A DNA stretch of 64,000 nt from Pinguiococcus pyrenoidosus (Eukaryota; Sar; Pinguiophyceae; Pinguiochrysidales; Pinguiochrysidaceae), in NCBI GenBank assembly GCA_019677205.1, contig JAAMXY010000127.1, forward strand, positions 62,001 to 126,000, written 5' to 3'. Position 1 is the stretch's first letter; each line of letters begins with the position of its first letter. The notes below the pieces were generated by a model. That model was not told the DNA's origin and ran no database searches. It saw nothing but the letters and a program-made list of their open reading frames with translations. Both the position numbers and the translations under genes were made by a program. Positions 60,881 to 64,000 of the stretch are shown here, piece after piece.

Positions 60881-62803
60881 CTACAAAATCACGCAGCAGT
60901 TGTCTCCGACGGTGTGACGGATCACGTTTGCTTCCCCACCCATCTTCGCTTCGTACACCAGGTACTCGATGACCTCCACCTGGAACGCCCGTGGCGAGAT
61001 CCAGTTGAAGTCCTGGTACACCGCGTGGTCCTCGTCCGTGAGCTCGGTGCGCTTCAAATCCGATTCGTCCTGAAAGTCCCCAATCTCCGACTGGCTCATC
61101 GCGTTGATGTCCTTGGGAGGCTTCATGGGTGGCTTGACCTGGTCCGCTTCCATGGCGTGGTAGTCCAGATCCTTAAAGTACGGGTGCGTGAGCACCTCCT
61201 CGGCGCTCTGCACCCCCAGTCGGGTGGTGGGATCTCGGGTGAGAAGCCGCCGGCAGATGTCCACGAAGTCTTCGTCCTTGTGGTCGCAGTAGTCCGGCTG
61301 CATCTCCTGGGTGGCCTTGTCCATGTTCTTCTCCCGGTCGGAGCCGCCGCCCCACTCCTTCGCCGCTCGGGTTCGGAAGGGGCACTTCCCCAAGGTGAAC
61401 TCGTAGATGAGGCACCCGAAGGACCACCAGTCTACGGCCTTGCCGTAGGTCCCCCGGCGACCGGTGTCGGGATCCTTGCGGATCATCTCGGGGGCCCAGT
61501 AGCCTCTGGTACCGGCCACGCCGGTGAGCTTGGGCGACCACTTGACGGCCAGGCCCAGGTCCGTCAGCTTGATGTTGCCGAAGTCGTCCATCAAGATGTT
61601 GTCCGGCTTCAGATCCCTATACACGATATCTAACTTGTGAAGGTGCCGCAGCGCCAGCGCACATCTCATGGCATAGAACGTCGCCTCTATCTTGTTGAAG
61701 ACACCCTTGATGCTCAGGTGGAAGGCCAGGTCCCCGCCCGTCATCAGGTCGAGGATGAGGAACAGGTCCTCGTTGGTCGCGAAGGAGTACTTCAGGCAGA
61801 CCAGGAACGGCGAGTCCACCTCGGCCAGGATGCGCCGCTCGTTCATGCACAGCTTCTCGCTGCCCCTCATCTTGATGCGCTTCTTGTTCAGCACCTTCAT
61901 GGCATACAGCTTGCCGCTCGTGCGCTTCTTGCAGCCGTGGACCAGGCCGAAGCCGCCGCGCCCGATGATGCGGAACAGTCCAAAGTCGTCTTCAGTAACC
62001 GGCTGCTGCTGGATGCACAGGAACTTCATGAGGCGGTCGAAGGACGGGCTCGCCCGGAAGGCGGGGTACACGTGCTTGCTCATGAAGAGCGCGCACATGT
62101 AATCCAGCATGTCGAACAAGTCTCCCCGCAGCGACGCGTGCACGCTGCGCCGGAGCTCCTTACTCCCCCGGAGCTCGTCGTGCGAGTAGCCCTTGACGTT
62201 CTCGTACGCAGACACGACCCTCTCCACCTCCTCCCCCTGGATCGGCAGCGCGGTCACCACGCCGTGCAAGGCCGCGGCTTCGTCGAAGCCAGCCGCATAC
62301 GCCTGCTCCACGTCGGCGGGATCCACCTTGGGCAGCGGGCGCCACAGCTCTCCGCCCTCCACTCCGTTGTACTCCACCGACCGCTCCGCGCGGAAGAAGC
62401 TGCGGAACATGCTGATGAAGAGCTCGTGGCGCGCGCCCACGCTGCGCGCCCGCTTGTAGCGGATCACGTCCGTCATGAACGCCATGACCACTTTGGCCGC
62501 CGGCGCCAAAGCGCCCGGACCTGCGTCTCCGTCTGCGTCCGTCTCGTGCTTCTGCTGCTCGGCCTCCGGCCTGGCCGCGTCCACCTCGCTGGTGCAGAAC
62601 GTGTACATCTGGTACAGGCCCAGACACTGCGCCGCCAGCGCGTCGAAGCCCAGCGCGTCCGCCTTGTGCGCCTCCAAACGCTCGATGAACTCTCGGGTGC
62701 GCTCGGCGCTGGGGTACTTCCAGCGCTTGGTGGGCTTCAGCGTGTCCTCATGCACCGCGCTCATGTACTGCGCATCCTCGATGGCGTCCTGCAGCTCGTC
62801 CAT
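60881..62803 (-). CDS. GPCR-kinase-like AGC kinase (RGS-homology + kinase + CaaX)
   Basis: Single exon, 640 aa from ATG at 62803 (frame open further but without a supported ATG). Residues ~20-265 form a helical RGS-homology region split as in GRKs (TREFIERLEAHKADALGFDA ... LFDMLDYMCALFMSKHVYPAF). The AGC kinase domain is ~272-545: IIGRGGFGLVHGCKKRTSGK, YAMKVLNKKRIKMRG, IVYRDLKPDNILMDD, then TDLGLAVKW (DLG instead of DFG, the GRK hallmark), GTRGYWAPEM, VDWWSFGCLIYE and CPFRTRAAKEWGG. The AGC tail contains VYQDFNWISP. The protein ends NCCVIL, a CaaX box whose Leu favours geranylgeranylation. Together this gives the GRK4/5/rhodopsin-kinase layout, membrane-anchored at the C-terminus. Confidence 0.88.
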   Translation of the reverse strand: MDELQDAIEDAQYMSAVHEDTLKPTKRWKYPSAERTREFIERLEAHKADALGFDALAAQCLGLYQMYTFCTSEVDAARPEAEQQKHETDADGDAGPGALAPAAKVVMAFMTDVIRYKRARSVGARHELFISMFRSFFRAERSVEYNGVEGGELWRPLPKVDPADVEQAYAAGFDEAAALHGVVTALPIQGEEVERVVSAYENVKGYSHDELRGSKELRRSVHASLRGDLFDMLDYMCALFMSKHVYPAFRASPSFDRLMKFLCIQQQPVTEDDFGLFRIIGRGGFGLVHGCKKRTSGKLYAMKVLNKKRIKMRGSEKLCMNERRILAEVDSPFLVCLKYSFATNEDLFLILDLMTGGDLAFHLSIKGVFNKIEATFYAMRCALALRHLHKLDIVYRDLKPDNILMDDFGNIKLTDLGLAVKWSPKLTGVAGTRGYWAPEMIRKDPDTGRRGTYGKAVDWWSFGCLIYEFTLGKCPFRTRAAKEWGGGSDREKNMDKATQEMQPDYCDHKDEDFVDICRRLLTRDPTTRLGVQSAEEVLTHPYFKDLDYHAMEADQVKPPMKPPKDINAMSQSEIGDFQDESDLKRTELTDEDHAVYQDFNWISPRAFQVEVIEYLVYEAKMGGEANVIRHTVGDNCCVIL

Positions 62804-63695
62804 CCTTCCGCGCTGCGCCGCGCACGCGCGCTCTCGCAACGAAACGACCGGTGGCGGCTGTTGTGGGCGCCGCAGGGGCACGACTCGAGCGGTTCCGCGC
62901 CCGAATCGCCTGCCAAGCGCCGCTCCACGGCTACAGGAAAGCTTGGGGAAGACGGGTGGCGCCAAAGACGCGTGGCGCGGGAGAGAGAGGGGCGGGCGCG
63001 CGCGCCTGAAGAGCGGGGTTAAAGAGTTGCAGCAAGCCGGTTGTGAAGGACAGCTGAATAAGCGGCCTTGTGTCTTCCGTATCAAATTGAAACGGCTCCG
63101 GACGCATCCATCAGCTGAGCACCGAGATGTCCGTGCCGGAAAAGTGCTCGTCGGAGGGCGCATGAGCCCATACGAGGCGGCAGGAAGGGCCGAAACCGAA
63201 GAAGAGTTTACCAGTCCTGCCCCGCTACGCGAGCGCGCAGCAGAAACTGCCCAATGGAAAGCGCACAACAAACGGCAAACGAATCAAATGCGCACGAGGC
63301 CGGATACAGGACCGGAGTACTTTCTGGGTACGGAATCTTGGTCTCCTGTCTCTCGTCTCTCGGTACTAGGGCTCCATACCTGATGCTCGACCTCGACCAA
63401 GGGGATTATGCTTTTAAGGGGATTATGCTTTATCCCCTTGCCTCGACAGGCCGTTTCCGAGACCGGTATGTGATTCGCTAAAGCAGTGATAACCGGTCAG
63501 TCCGATCTTCCCGCCAAAACTTTCATTTCAGGATTAGGATTTCGGAGTTGTCCGCTTGTTTGAAGAGAGGCCTCGCCGCGTCGCCTTTCAGATGCGCTGC
63601 TTCGCGCTCGGCCACGAGCCTTCCTCTCCACCACCGCTTGGAAGAAGACGCGTCGGTGCTCAGCGAGGCTGCTGCACTTTGGGCCACTAACTAGC
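62804..63695. other. Divergent promoter region, GRK-like / oligopeptidase gene
   Basis: 892 bp between outward-facing starts. A CCAAT motif lies at 63251-63255. A 16-bp direct repeat aaggggattatgcttt occurs at 63399-63414 and 63416-63431, followed by atcccctt, which can pair with its ggggat. No coding content was recognised. Confidence 0.45.
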
Positions 63696-64000
63696 ATGAG
63701 GTTGTCGAGACGACGCGTTCCCGGGCTTCTCGTCAGCCGGAGATCACGCCCCTCAGGGCCGCTGAAGCGCCACGGATACCTCGGCTCCACCGCGACGCGC
63801 GTCTTACCGTGGCTGGAAGATCCGGAAGACTCGCGGACCCAGAGTTTCCTTCGGCAGCAGAAAGAGAGATACAGCAGATGGCTCAGAAAGCACCGCGACG
63901 AAATCGAAAGAACCTACAAGAGAATCAAGGTGCGCTGCGCTCTACCTCCTTTGCATCGTTGGTGCGTGAACACCAGCCAGCAGACTTCGAGGTGGAGACG
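63696..64000 (+). CDS. N-terminal part of a prolyl-oligopeptidase-family (S9A) enzyme (3' end outside window)
   Basis: Exon 1 63696-63929 (78 codons) starts MRLSRRRVPGLLVSRRSRPS, an Arg-rich leader without acids (mitochondrial or plastid-like). It continues VLPWLEDPEDSRTQSFLRQQ, the N-terminal signature of S9A peptidases ('Y-x-W-L-E-D-P-x-S-E-x-x-x-x-F-x-x-x-x-N'). A donor gtgcgc follows at 63930. The next acceptor is near 63982 (ccagcagac); its exact position cannot be fixed because too little of exon 2 is present. Prolyl oligopeptidase or oligopeptidase B are both possible. Confidence 0.65.
   Translation, partial: MRLSRRRVPGLLVSRRSRPSGPLKRHGYLGSTATRVLPWLEDPEDSRTQSFLRQQKERYSRWLRKHRDEIERTYKRIKVRCALPPLHRWCVNTSQQTSRWR

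Noticed and set aside
61637-63022. 461-codon antisense frame in the GRK-like gene
   Set aside because: Opposite strand encodes a complete RGS-kinase protein; the antisense product is His/Val/Leu/Arg-rich nonsense.
1-64000. CRISPR arrays, prokaryotic operons, insertion sequences, rRNA or tRNA genes
   Set aside because: None seen: repeats present are simple tandem arrays, genes are spliced and alternate strands, no transposase-like frame or inverted-repeat-bounded element was found, and no tRNA T-loop with a matching cloverleaf could be identified by eye.

Overview
The window is a dense nuclear segment from a photosynthetic protist. It carries about 30 genes in 64 kb, most with short GT-AG introns (roughly 50-110 bp, many with a ctaac/ctgac/ctaa element just before the 3' AG). 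Two observations point to an alga with a complex red-type plastid. First, a plastid-type ispG with the large internal insert is present. Second, four proteins (IspG, a VTT/DedA-family protein, an Mpv17-family protein, a FUN14-family protein) begin with an ER-type signal peptide followed by an ASAFAP-like cleavage context (F, Y or L at +1). A cryptophyte fits best on intron density plus presequence type. That is an inference; no marker gene fixes the taxon.

Layout, left to right: C-terminal fragment of a basic protein; SYF2; unknown charged protein; TMEM70-like; small Tim (Tim9-like); EF-hand protein; a truncated copy of a repeat-protein gene; dynein light chain; a 2.6-kaa membrane calpain-like (DEK1-type) protein; a 14-exon NADPH-oxidase/ferric-reductase-like gene; a GT41 O-GlcNAc-transferase-like protein fused to a SAM methyltransferase; VTT/DedA; Rab18; LYRM7/MZM1; HEAT-repeat protein; SHQ1; FUN14; papain-like protease; MCM8; the full-length repeat-protein gene; a small acylatable protein; a VHL-beta-like protein; a ubiquitin-like small protein; BTB/KCTD; Mpv17; IspG; PPCDC; hypothetical; class II-type TPS-TPP; GRK-like kinase with a CaaX box; start of a prolyl-oligopeptidase-type gene. 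Genes alternate strands almost perfectly, so most intergenic gaps are shared divergent promoters or convergent 3' ends.

There is no operon logic. Themes recur: mitochondrial biogenesis (TMEM70, small Tim, LYRM7), plastid membrane and isoprenoid functions (IspG, VTT, Mpv17, FUN14), RNA/RNP assembly (SYF2, SHQ1), DNA repair (MCM8), cilium/cytoskeleton (dynein light chain, EF-hand protein), and signalling (GRK, Rab18, NOX-like, DEK1-like).

The most unusual items are the GT41-methyltransferase fusion, the DEK1-like protein whose calpain Cys and His are replaced, a protein of six ~75-residue KRP(E/D)L repeats with a ~98% identical truncated second copy 35 kb away, and a TPS-TPP protein that has lost substrate-binding and phosphatase residues. 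Exon structures were worked out by eye from splice sites, reading frame and family conservation. The start of the VHL-like gene and one internal exon of the GT41 gene remain unresolved.
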